Part shown: piece by piece, positions 1-5,251 of the stretch
How positions within the stretch are numbered: the stretch's first letter is position 1
Layout: every line of letters begins with the position of its first letter
NCBI GenBank assembly: GCA_947441325.1
Contig: CANETR010000197.1
Coordinates: 1-5,251, forward strand
DNA length: 5,251 nucleotides
Origin: Saprospiraceae bacterium
GTDB taxonomy: Bacteria > Bacteroidota > Bacteroidia > Chitinophagales > Saprospiraceae
Direction: 5' to 3'
The notes under the pieces: generated by a model
Told to the model about the DNA's origin: nothing
Seen by the model: only the letters and a program-made list of their open reading frames with translations
The model's database searches: none
Translations under genes and position numbers: made by a program

Positions 1-177
1 AAAAAGAATATCATACAACTGTCAGATGTTTATGGAAGAGTAGTTTTGGAAACGAAAACCAATCCAAACGAAACAACTATTGATATTGAAGTAAGTCAGC
101 TAGACGAAGGAGTTTACTTTCTGACTATTAAAAATCAAGATCAGCAATACAATTCAAAGATTGTGATAGCAAGGTAG
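1..177 (+). CDS. 3' end of a secreted/surface protein with a type IX secretion C-terminal sorting domain (partial)
   Basis: The window opens inside a plus-strand reading frame that ends with TAG at 175-177, leaving 58 residues of the C-terminus. The fragment reads as a Por_Secre_tail / T9SS type A sorting domain. It has a short beta segment with D-x-x-G-R (residues 9-13), a hydrophilic stretch, then an 'I-D-I ... L-x-x-G-V-Y-F-L-T-I' block (residues 27-43), and finally 'K-I-V-I-A-R' at the very end (residues 53-58). In this family the domain directs a protein, already exported by Sec, through the outer-membrane type IX translocon, where the tail is removed and the cargo is released or anchored to A-LPS. 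The cargo domain lies outside the window, so its function cannot be named. The frame is open through base 1 with no start. The gene converges on the paa genes and shares the hairpin at 182-213 with them. Confidence 0.85.
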   Translation, partial: KKNIIQLSDVYGRVVLETKTNPNETTIDIEVSQLDEGVYFLTIKNQDQQYNSKIVIAR

Positions 178-179
178 AG

Positions 180-217
180 AAAAAGGCTTCTTAGAAAATT
201 CTAAGAAGCCTTTTTTT
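180..217. terminator. Bidirectional intrinsic terminator between convergent genes
   Basis: A perfect 14-bp inverted repeat (182-195 AAAGGCTTCTTAGA, 200-213 its reverse complement) encloses a 4-nt loop, AAAT. On the plus strand the GC-containing stem runs into T(7) at 211-217. On the minus strand it runs into five U residues from the A tract at 180-184. It begins 3 nt after the stop of the plus-strand T9SS gene and lies about 20 nt beyond the stop of the minus-strand paaY gene, so it can end transcription from both sides. Confidence 0.9.
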
Positions 218-234
218 CAATACATTATTTTTGA

Positions 235-831
235 TTATTTTTTTCGGTCATTCCAGGTCTTAAATAAATTCTCCTGCGTTTTTGGTCTGTCCGTATCAAT
301 TTCCCGAAGCGGTTCACATTCTTTTAAAGTCTGATAACAATCGCCTGGTAATTGCTGATAAAGCTTAGTGCCTTCCGTTTTCCAAGCTATCATTTCATCA
401 CTGACCTCTTTGATGATTTTTGCAGGATTCCCCACCACAAGAGATTTTGGCGGAATGTTCATATTGGCTGGCACAAAACATAAAGCGCCTATTATAGAAT
501 TTTCACCTACTTCTACATCGTCCATTAGAACGGCGTTCATACCAACGAGTACATTTTTGCCGACTTTGGCGCCATGTATGATTGCGCCGTGTCCTATGTG
601 TGCGCCCTCCTCAAAAACTGCCGATTTTCCGGGAAACATATGTACCACACAATTTTCCTGAATATTGCAACCGTCGGCCACAAGAATTTCACCCCAATCT
701 CCGCGCAGTACTGCTCCTGGACCGATGTAACAATGAGCGCCAATCATTACATTGCCAATAACATTGGCCTGCGGGTGCACAAAACTGCTCTCGTGAACAA
801 CAGGGCGATAGCCGTTGAATTCGTAAATCAT
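235..831 (-). CDS. paaY: PaaY-type gamma-carbonic-anhydrase-fold thioesterase (phenylacetate pathway)
   Basis: The 198-residue product matches the PaaY/CaiE/YrdA hexapeptide-repeat family in length (E. coli PaaY is about 196) and along its whole sequence. Residues 16-140 form a left-handed beta-helix of [LIV]-G-x-x-x-x repeats, followed by a C-terminal helix whose 'W-K-x-x-G-T-x-x-Y' and 'E-P-L-R-E-I' blocks are typical of PaaY. The three zinc ligands of the gamma-carbonic anhydrase fold are visible as His64, His81 and His86 (N-C-V-V-H ... H-I-G-H-G-A-I-I-H-G), with Arg43, Asp45 and Gln58 in the expected active-site positions. Characterised PaaY proteins hydrolyse the CoA thioester of a tropone-type shunt product of phenylacetate breakdown, returning CoA; that role is inferred here. 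The ATG lies 2 nt beyond the stop of the upstream crotonase gene with no clear Shine-Dalgarno sequence, so translational coupling is likely. It is the last gene before the terminator. A generic carbonic-anhydrase-like protein is the main alternative. Confidence 0.9.
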   Translation of the reverse strand: MIYEFNGYRPVVHESSFVHPQANVIGNVMIGAHCYIGPGAVLRGDWGEILVADGCNIQENCVVHMFPGKSAVFEEGAHIGHGAIIHGAKVGKNVLVGMNAVLMDDVEVGENSIIGALCFVPANMNIPPKSLVVGNPAKIIKEVSDEMIAWKTEGTKLYQQLPGDCYQTLKECEPLREIDTDRPKTQENLFKTWNDRKK

Positions 832-833
832 GG

Positions 834-1607
834 CTAAGCTTTAGCTTTAAATTTATTAATGGCATTTACCGTAAAATCTGTTAATACCAGTCTTCCACTT
901 ATGCCTGCTCGGGTCGAAAGGAGCTCGTCCCAATTTTCGCAGCCTTCCCAACATACTTTTTTCAAGTCGGACATAGCTTCGGGGCTCGAATTTGATAAGG
1001 TTGCGGCCAATTCCCCAATAGCAGTATCCATTTGGTCAACTGTATCAAAAACCTCGGCATAAAGGCCTTTTTCACGTGCCCAATCTGCATCGAAAAACTT
1101 GGTGGCATTGATGGCCATCTGCGAAAAGGCCGAAAGTCCAACTTTGCGCTGTACTGCCGGACCAACCACAAAGGGACCAATTCCTACTGCCAGTTCGCTC
1201 AATTTGGCCGAAGCTGATTTTACTGCATAGCAATAATCGGTTGCCGAAGCAATACCCACTCCACCGCCTATTGCCTTACCCTGTACGCGTCCAATGATTA
1301 GTTTGGGGCACTTGCGGCAGGCATTGATAACATTGGCGAAGCCCATAAAAAAGCGATGCCCTGTTTCTGTATCTTTTATAGAAATCAATTCGTCGAAACT
1401 TGCACCTGCACAGAAGGTTTTTTCGCCCTCACTTTGCAATACAATCACTTTTATTTCAGCGTTTTGTCCTGCTTTTGTGATGGTATCGGTCAGCTCAGCC
1501 AATAATTTTCCAGGCATAGAATTGTGTGCCGGATGAAAAAAAGTAATCGTTCCAATTCCTCCTTCAACATGAAGGCTGACATGACCTTGTTTGGTTATAT
1601 CTTGCAT
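834..1607 (-). CDS. Crotonase-family enoyl-CoA hydratase/isomerase, paa-associated, with one of the two usual catalytic Glu replaced
   Basis: The 257-residue product has normal crotonase length. The N-terminal strand 'G-T-I-T-F-F-H-P' (19-26) is followed by the first oxyanion-hole segment F-C-A-G-A (65-69) and the second, K-A-I-G-G-G-V-G-I-A (111-120), with the conserved 'S-A-K-L-S-E-L-x-x-G' turn after it. In classical enoyl-CoA hydratases two glutamates act. The second is present as Glu138, but the first is replaced by Gly118. It also lacks the 'I-P-D-C-G-G' segment of PaaG, so a confident PaaF or PaaG label is not justified. The location between paaJ/dnaG and paaY suggests hydration or double-bond isomerisation of a phenylacetate-derived CoA ester. 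Annotations such as methylglutaconyl-CoA hydratase are possible from similarity alone. ATG at 1605-1607 is needed to keep the first beta strand; the next Met is residue 31. It starts 43 nt downstream of dnaG. Confidence 0.85.
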   Translation of the reverse strand: MQDITKQGHVSLHVEGGIGTITFFHPAHNSMPGKLLAELTDTITKAGQNAEIKVIVLQSEGEKTFCAGASFDELISIKDTETGHRFFMGFANVINACRKCPKLIIGRVQGKAIGGGVGIASATDYCYAVKSASAKLSELAVGIGPFVVGPAVQRKVGLSAFSQMAINATKFFDADWAREKGLYAEVFDTVDQMDTAIGELAATLSNSSPEAMSDLKKVCWEGCENWDELLSTRAGISGRLVLTDFTVNAINKFKAKA

Positions 1608-1634
1608 ATTATTAAATGATTATGAAAATAATAT
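1606..1634 (-). repeat. Short AT-only inverted repeat over the crotonase start region
   Basis: The 8-bp arms ATATTATT (1606-1613) and AATAATAT (1627-1634) are perfect inverted repeats with a 13-nt spacer. They lie in the 43-nt gap between dnaG and the crotonase gene, and one arm covers two bases of the crotonase start codon. All pairs are A-T, so the RNA stem would be weak. Such matches arise easily by chance in this AT-rich spacer. It is recorded because it is the only structure seen in the gap; no T tract or GC stem suggests a terminator after dnaG. Confidence 0.25.
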
Positions 1635-1650
1635 TGTGTGTTACTACTAT

Positions 1651-3603
1651 TTATTTTAAAACAACTGTATTCTGTTCCTTGGCAATCTCTCCACGCATTA
1701 GTATCAGCTTTTGTTGTACTTTCAACAGCTTCATTATTTCTTCCAAATTGCCCCCTTCATCTTGTACCTTTTTGATTTCGGATTGGTTTTTTCCCATCAG
1801 TCTTTCAATTTTTCTTAGCTTAAAACGTAAAATGCCGCTTTTCGCATCGGCAACATGATTATCGTCCGGCATTTTTTGACTGTTGAGAAAAACATTCAGC
1901 TTCTCCCAATTCGCCGAATATTCATAGGGTGTACTGATCACATCGATAGCCAATTCTGAAATTTTGGGGTTTTTATGCTGAATAAAAATTTCAGGTTTCA
2001 ATTCCTTAGCGGCAGATAGCGTTTCAATACAAATTTCGACTACCTCTGCAAAAATAGGTGAATCGAATTCATCAATTATGTCCGACATATTGATCAGTAT
2101 GTATTCCGCAACTGTCTCATTTTGTGTCAACTCTTTATTGCCAAACATGATGAGAATTCTGGCAATATCTTTTTCCAAAAAATCGTGTGCTCTGCTTTTT
2201 TCGGGGATAAAAATGCTCGTTTCATCAAAACCGGGTTCAAGCGGGGTTGGTAATTCCGAATCCTGTCTGTCGCTTTTATTTTCAACTTCAAGATTTTTCT
2301 TCAGTTTTGAAGCGATTCTTTTATTGATTTCATTGTGCAGAATCTGCTCCCCTATGTCCATTAGATCTGAACATTGTTTAACATAAACCGATCTTTTAAG
2401 CGTATCGGGAATATGAGAAATACTTTCTACCAAATCTTTGATCAATTCGGCCCTTTTCATCGGGTCGTTTTTGGCATCTTTTAACAGAAGCCTGGTTTTG
2501 AACAAAATAAAATCTACAGCTTCCTTTTGCAGAAATTCCCTGAAAGCTGTTACCCCTACTTTCTGAAGATAGGAATCGGGGTCTTCACCGTCGGGAATGA
2601 GCAGGACCTTAACATTCATATCCTGTTCCAATACCAATTCCAACCCGCGCAAGGCAGCTTTTATACCAGCAGCATCACCGTCGTACAAAATAGTTAGATT
2701 GGGCGAAAAGCGTTTGACTAACTGAATTTGACCAACGGTGAGGGAGGTGCCCGATGAGGCTACTACATTTTCAATTCCGGCCTGACTGAGGGTAATAACA
2801 TCCATATAGCCCTCTACCATGTAGCACATGTTTTCCTGCAAAATGGCTTTTTTGGCCTGGCTTATTCCGTATAGAATTTTACTCTTGTGGTAAATTTCCG
2901 ATTCGGGCGTATTGAGATATTTTGGTGTCTTTTTATCTGTGCTCAGGGTTCTGCCGCCAAAACCAAGCACCTTTCCACTGATATTATGTATCGGGAACAT
3001 TACGCGCTGTCGGAAAAAATCTTTACCAGCGCTGCTCGCAAGGCCTGCACTTTGCATAATTTCGAGCTTATAGCCCTTGCCTGTTGAGGTCTGCACCAGG
3101 TCTGAATTAATGCCATTTGAATACCCGAGACCGAAGCGGCGGATGGTTTCTTCTCTCAAACCTCTTTCCTTGAAATACTGCAGTCCTATGCTTTTTCCAT
3201 AATCGGTTTCGAATAACTGCGATTGGAAATATTCTTGTGCAAAGGCATTTACTATGTACAAACTGTCGGCGGCCTGTTGTTTTTCAAGTATTTCGGCCGA
3301 GGGGGCTATTTCCTCAAGCTGAATATTATACTTTTTTGCAAGCCAGCGAAGTGCCTCTGGATATGACAGATTTTCGATCTTCATCACAAACTGCACCGCA
3401 TCGCCTCCTTCGCCGCAACCGAAACATTTGAAGATCCCCTTTACCGCCGATACATTGAATGAAGGCGTTTTCTCGTTATGGAAAGGGCAAAGTCCTATAT
3501 GATTAATTCCACGCCTTTTCAGGTGAACAAAATCGCCCACAACATCCTCCACCTTTATGGTGTCGTAGATTTGCTGAACACTTTTATCGCTGATATAAGA
3601 CAT
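1651..3603 (-). CDS. dnaG: DNA primase DnaG
   Basis: The 650-residue product is a complete bacterial primase that makes the RNA primers for replication. The N-terminal CHC2 zinc-binding domain (about 1-100) has Cys39, His42, Cys60 and Cys63 in C-P-F-H-N-E-K-T-P-S-F ... C-F-G-C-G. The polymerase core follows, with 'Y-F-x-x-R-G-L' near 143-149 and 'R-V-M-F-P-I ... G-F-G-G-R' at 200-218. The Toprim domain (about 257-345) carries Glu264 in V-E-G-Y-M-D-V and Asp308/Asp310 in L-Y-D-G-D-A-A-G, plus D-G-E-D-P-D (338-343), the expected metal-binding acids. A charged linker near 430-475 leads to a helical C-terminal region ending in a helix hairpin (about 588-645), consistent with the DnaB-binding domain. 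The length is normal for Bacteroidota, and no frameshift or lost residue is seen. There is no Shine-Dalgarno sequence, and the zinc-finger domain begins right after this ATG. Its position between paaJ and a crotonase gene is unusual. Confidence 0.97.
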   Translation of the reverse strand: MSYISDKSVQQIYDTIKVEDVVGDFVHLKRRGINHIGLCPFHNEKTPSFNVSAVKGIFKCFGCGEGGDAVQFVMKIENLSYPEALRWLAKKYNIQLEEIAPSAEILEKQQAADSLYIVNAFAQEYFQSQLFETDYGKSIGLQYFKERGLREETIRRFGLGYSNGINSDLVQTSTGKGYKLEIMQSAGLASSAGKDFFRQRVMFPIHNISGKVLGFGGRTLSTDKKTPKYLNTPESEIYHKSKILYGISQAKKAILQENMCYMVEGYMDVITLSQAGIENVVASSGTSLTVGQIQLVKRFSPNLTILYDGDAAGIKAALRGLELVLEQDMNVKVLLIPDGEDPDSYLQKVGVTAFREFLQKEAVDFILFKTRLLLKDAKNDPMKRAELIKDLVESISHIPDTLKRSVYVKQCSDLMDIGEQILHNEINKRIASKLKKNLEVENKSDRQDSELPTPLEPGFDETSIFIPEKSRAHDFLEKDIARILIMFGNKELTQNETVAEYILINMSDIIDEFDSPIFAEVVEICIETLSAAKELKPEIFIQHKNPKISELAIDVISTPYEYSANWEKLNVFLNSQKMPDDNHVADAKSGILRFKLRKIERLMGKNQSEIKKVQDEGGNLEEIMKLLKVQQKLILMRGEIAKEQNTVVLK

Positions 3604-3694
3604 GAGAGAAAGGGAATTTTAATTTTTTAAGGCTGCTGATTCAAAGGATAAAGCGTCATAAGTTGAGTATTTAGCCATGCTGATTTCTGTCTTC
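3604..3694 (-). other. Intergenic spacer paaJ-dnaG; probable dnaG leader with no clear promoter
   Basis: This 91-nt gap is the natural place for a dnaG promoter. On the minus strand TATCCTTTG (3642-3650) resembles the Bacteroidota -7 element TAnnTTTG, but with one extra base and no TTTG at the -33 position. I therefore see no convincing promoter. No hairpin with a T tract follows paaJ, so read-through from paaJ into dnaG cannot be excluded. A 19-codon ATG-to-TAA frame (3619-3678, minus) sits just ahead of dnaG but has no supporting signal. Confidence 0.3.
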
Positions 3695-4906
3695 TCAATT
3701 TACAGACTCAATTACTACAGCATATCCCTGCCCTACCCCAATACACATGGTTACCAATGCATAACGCAAATTTTTACGTTGCAGTTCGCGAGCGGCAGCA
3801 AGCACAATACGCGTACCCGACATGCCCAGCGGATGCCCTAGCGCGATACCACCACCGTTCGGATTTATTCTTGCGTCATCGTCTTTAAGTCCTAATTGTC
3901 GGGTGCAGGCAAGCACCTGTGCTGCAAAAGCTTCATTGATTTCAATAACATCCGTATCCTTAATACTGAGCCCTGCCCTCTTCAGCGCCAAAAGTGAGGC
4001 CGGAACGGGGCCAATGCCCATGATTCTTGGTTCGACACCAATAACAGCTGAGCTAAGGATTTTTGCCATTGGTTTAAGACCGTATTGTTCAACAGCTGTT
4101 TCAGAGGCTATGATAGCAGCTGCAGCTCCGTCATTCAATCCCGAAGCATTCCCTGCAGTGACAGATCCACCTTCTTTACGGAAGGCGCCTTTGAGTTTTG
4201 CCAGAATTTCGAGCGTCGTATCGGGCTTTATAAATTCATCTTCTTTTACTAAAAGTGGGTCTCCTTTTCTTTGCGGAATGGGAACTGGAACAATTTCTTC
4301 GGCCAAAGTACCATTGCGTTGTGCTTCGGTAGCTTTTTGCTGCGACCATAATGCAAAATTATCCTGTGCTTCGCGGCTGATATTGTACAAATCGACCAGA
4401 TTTTCGGCGGTTTCACCCATGCCATCCACTCCGTACAATTCTTTCATTTTTGGATTAATAAAACGCCAGCCAAAACTGGAATCGTACATCTGCGCATCGC
4501 GACCGAAGGCCGAACTCGTTTTAGAAATTACCCAGGGTCCGCGGGTCATATTTTCTACACCACCTGCAATAAATAAATCGCCTTCGCTTGCTTTAATGCT
4601 CTTTGCAGCGAGCGCTATAGCCGACATTCCCGAAGCGCAAAGTCTGTTTACGGTTTCACCGGGTACTGTTTGAGGCATTCCGGCTAATAATAGCGCCATG
4701 CGGGCTACATTTCTGTTGTCTTCACCGGCCTGATTGGCACAGCCCAAAATTACATCTTCATAGGCATGAGACGGAATTTCAGGATGGCGTTCCACAAGTT
4801 CTTTTATAACAAGGGCTGCCATATCATCGGCTCTTAGCGAGGCCAATGCTCCGCCTAAATTGCCAATGGGCGTTCTTAAACCGTCGATTATATATGCATT
4901 TTTCAT
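3695..4906 (-). CDS. paaJ: 3-oxoadipyl-CoA / 3-oxo-5,6-dehydrosuberyl-CoA thiolase (PaaJ/PcaF type)
   Basis: The 403-residue product is a full-length degradative thiolase (E. coli PaaJ has 401). Catalytic residues are in place: nucleophile Cys90 in N-R-L-C-A-S-G, the N-E-A-F loop (324-327), His358 in G-G-G-I-A-L-G-H-P-L-G, and the second Cys388 in M-C-I-G-V-G-Q-G near the C-terminus. The segment around 140-163 (Y-D-S-S-F-G-W-R-F-I-N-P-K-M, then Y-G-V-D-x-M) is characteristic of the PaaJ/PcaF group rather than general acetoacetyl-CoA thiolases. Known members cleave 3-oxo-5,6-dehydrosuberyl-CoA and 3-oxoadipyl-CoA with CoA, giving acetyl-CoA and finally succinyl-CoA plus acetyl-CoA in the cytosol. 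The neighbouring paaI- and paaY-type genes favour the phenylacetate role over the beta-ketoadipate (pcaF) role. The ATG begins right before the first conserved strand, and there is no Shine-Dalgarno sequence. It lies 85 nt downstream of paaI. Confidence 0.92.
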   Translation of the reverse strand: MKNAYIIDGLRTPIGNLGGALASLRADDMAALVIKELVERHPEIPSHAYEDVILGCANQAGEDNRNVARMALLLAGMPQTVPGETVNRLCASGMSAIALAAKSIKASEGDLFIAGGVENMTRGPWVISKTSSAFGRDAQMYDSSFGWRFINPKMKELYGVDGMGETAENLVDLYNISREAQDNFALWSQQKATEAQRNGTLAEEIVPVPIPQRKGDPLLVKEDEFIKPDTTLEILAKLKGAFRKEGGSVTAGNASGLNDGAAAAIIASETAVEQYGLKPMAKILSSAVIGVEPRIMGIGPVPASLLALKRAGLSIKDTDVIEINEAFAAQVLACTRQLGLKDDDARINPNGGGIALGHPLGMSGTRIVLAAARELQRKNLRYALVTMCIGVGQGYAVVIESVN

Positions 4907-4991
4907 TATCTATGAGTTATTTTTTCAATGAAAGATTAAAATTAACAATTTCAGCTCAGCTTTGAAAGTTGCGTCAAAAATAAATAAAAAA
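4907..4991 (-). other. AT-rich spacer paaI-paaJ with a weak imperfect palindrome
   Basis: This 85-nt gap holds U-rich runs directly after the paaI stop (TTTTTT at 4986-4991, TTTTT at 4976-4980), but no GC-rich stem precedes them, so no intrinsic terminator is called. An imperfect palindrome TTTCAAAGCTGAGCTGAAA (4949-4967, minus strand) could be an operator or a chance repeat. I find no pair of -33/-7 Bacteroidota promoter elements at proper spacing, so paaJ may be read from a promoter upstream of paaI. Confidence 0.3.
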
Positions 4992-5251
4992 TCAGGAAAG
5001 CCATTCTTTTGAAGTTCTGTAAACTGTGCCTTTAAATAAAGCCACGGTTTTGTCATGCTGATTGGTTATTTTCACATGATAGAGGCCAAGTTTATTACTC
5101 AAGCTTTCTTCTGTAGCTTTTGCTGTAAGAATATCGCCACTTTGAACCGCTAAGAGATGAGAAATTGAAGTTTCTACCGAAAGTGCTTTTATGCCATGTG
5201 CATTTGAGGCAAAAGCCAAGGCAGAGTCGGCCAGTGAATAGGTAATGCCAC
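4992..5251 (-). CDS. paaI: PaaI-type hotdog-fold acyl-CoA thioesterase (5' end outside the window)
   Basis: The minus-strand frame ends with TGA at 4992-4994 and stays open to the right edge, giving the last 85 residues. The fragment begins G-I-T-Y-S-L-A-D-S-A and aligns with E. coli PaaI from its residue 54 (G-Q-L-F-S-L-A-D-T-A), so the catalytic Asp61 equivalent is present (residue 8 of the fragment). About 53 N-terminal residues, including most of the 'H-G-G' turn, are missing. A later 'V-x-I-T-N-Q-x-x-K-T-V-A-L-F-K-G' block also matches PaaI closely. PaaI hydrolyses hydroxyphenylacetyl-CoA and related thioesters in the cytosol and is regarded as a CoA-rescue enzyme for blocked pathway intermediates. 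A TTG at 5217-5219 is not a credible start, because it would remove the catalytic Asp and the central helix. The gene is the most upstream of the visible minus-strand genes. Confidence 0.88.
   Translation of the reverse strand, partial: GITYSLADSALAFASNAHGIKALSVETSISHLLAVQSGDILTAKATEESLSNKLGLYHVKITNQHDKTVALFKGTVYRTSKEWLS

Noticed and set aside
368..837. Plus-strand open frames of 97 and 87 codons opposite paaY
   Set aside because: They are antisense to a gene with clear family motifs and have no recognisable domain.
962..1180. A 72-codon minus-strand frame inside the crotonase gene
   Set aside because: It overlaps the crotonase in another frame, across its conserved active-site half, and has no family resemblance.
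2078..2386. A 102-codon plus-strand frame opposite the dnaG C-terminal region
   Set aside because: Its composition is hydrophobic and Ser-rich, but this is what the complement of a Lys/Glu-rich coding stretch gives; no independent signal.
3822..4673. A 283-codon open frame on the plus strand opposite paaJ
   Set aside because: It lies wholly antisense to a well-conserved thiolase. Its Ser/Ala/Pro-rich translation matches no family I know and looks like a by-product of paaJ codon use.
4976..4991. U-rich runs after the paaI stop as a terminator
   Set aside because: No GC-containing hairpin precedes the runs; the spacer is simply AT-rich.
5217..5219. TTG as the start codon of the right-edge gene
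   Set aside because: The frame is open to the window edge, and upstream codons encode the conserved S-L-A-D segment with the catalytic Asp of PaaI; the true start is outside the window.
1..5251. Mobile element, CRISPR array, tRNA, or defence system
   Set aside because: No transposase, regularly spaced direct repeats, tRNA-like cloverleaf or defence-protein motifs were seen; coding sequences fill nearly all the window.

Overview
The window looks like chromosomal DNA of a member of the Bacteroidota. The evidence is a C-terminal type IX secretion sorting tail at the left edge, AT-rich intergenic spacers without Shine-Dalgarno sequences, and protein sequences of Bacteroidota type. The primase keeps a complete Cys/His zinc-finger set. 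As I recall, many Flavobacteriaceae primases have lost these residues, so a Sphingobacteriia-, Chitinophagia-, Saprospiria- or Cytophagia-like source is more likely than a typical flavobacterium. This placement is an inference, not a measurement.

Layout. Bases 1-177 are the 3' end of a plus-strand gene for a secreted or surface protein with a T9SS tail. A 14-bp perfect hairpin (182-213) with T tracts usable on both strands separates it from five minus-strand genes. In transcription order, from right to left, these are: a paaI-type hotdog thioesterase (4992 to beyond 5251, N-terminus missing); a paaJ/pcaF-type 3-oxoadipyl-CoA / 3-oxo-5,6-dehydrosuberyl-CoA thiolase (3695-4906); the DNA primase gene dnaG (1651-3603); a crotonase-family enoyl-CoA hydratase/isomerase (834-1607); and a paaY-type hexapeptide-repeat protein (235-831).

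Four of the five minus-strand genes fit the aerobic phenylacetyl-CoA (paa) route. PaaJ performs the thiolytic steps that release acetyl-CoA and succinyl-CoA. The crotonase is a candidate for a hydration or isomerisation step. PaaI and PaaY are thioesterases thought to rescue CoA from dead-end or toxic ring-derived thioesters. The genes for ring activation, epoxidation and cleavage (paaK, paaABCDE, paaZ) are not in view and would be expected to the right of the window.

The notable oddity is dnaG, an essential replication gene, placed between paaJ and the crotonase gene on the same strand. The crotonase and paaY genes are only 2 nt apart and are almost certainly co-transcribed. I see no CRISPR, tRNA, rRNA, insertion sequence or clear sign of recent transfer, and no evidence of an undescribed system. 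The most interesting points are the gene order and the altered active site of the crotonase.
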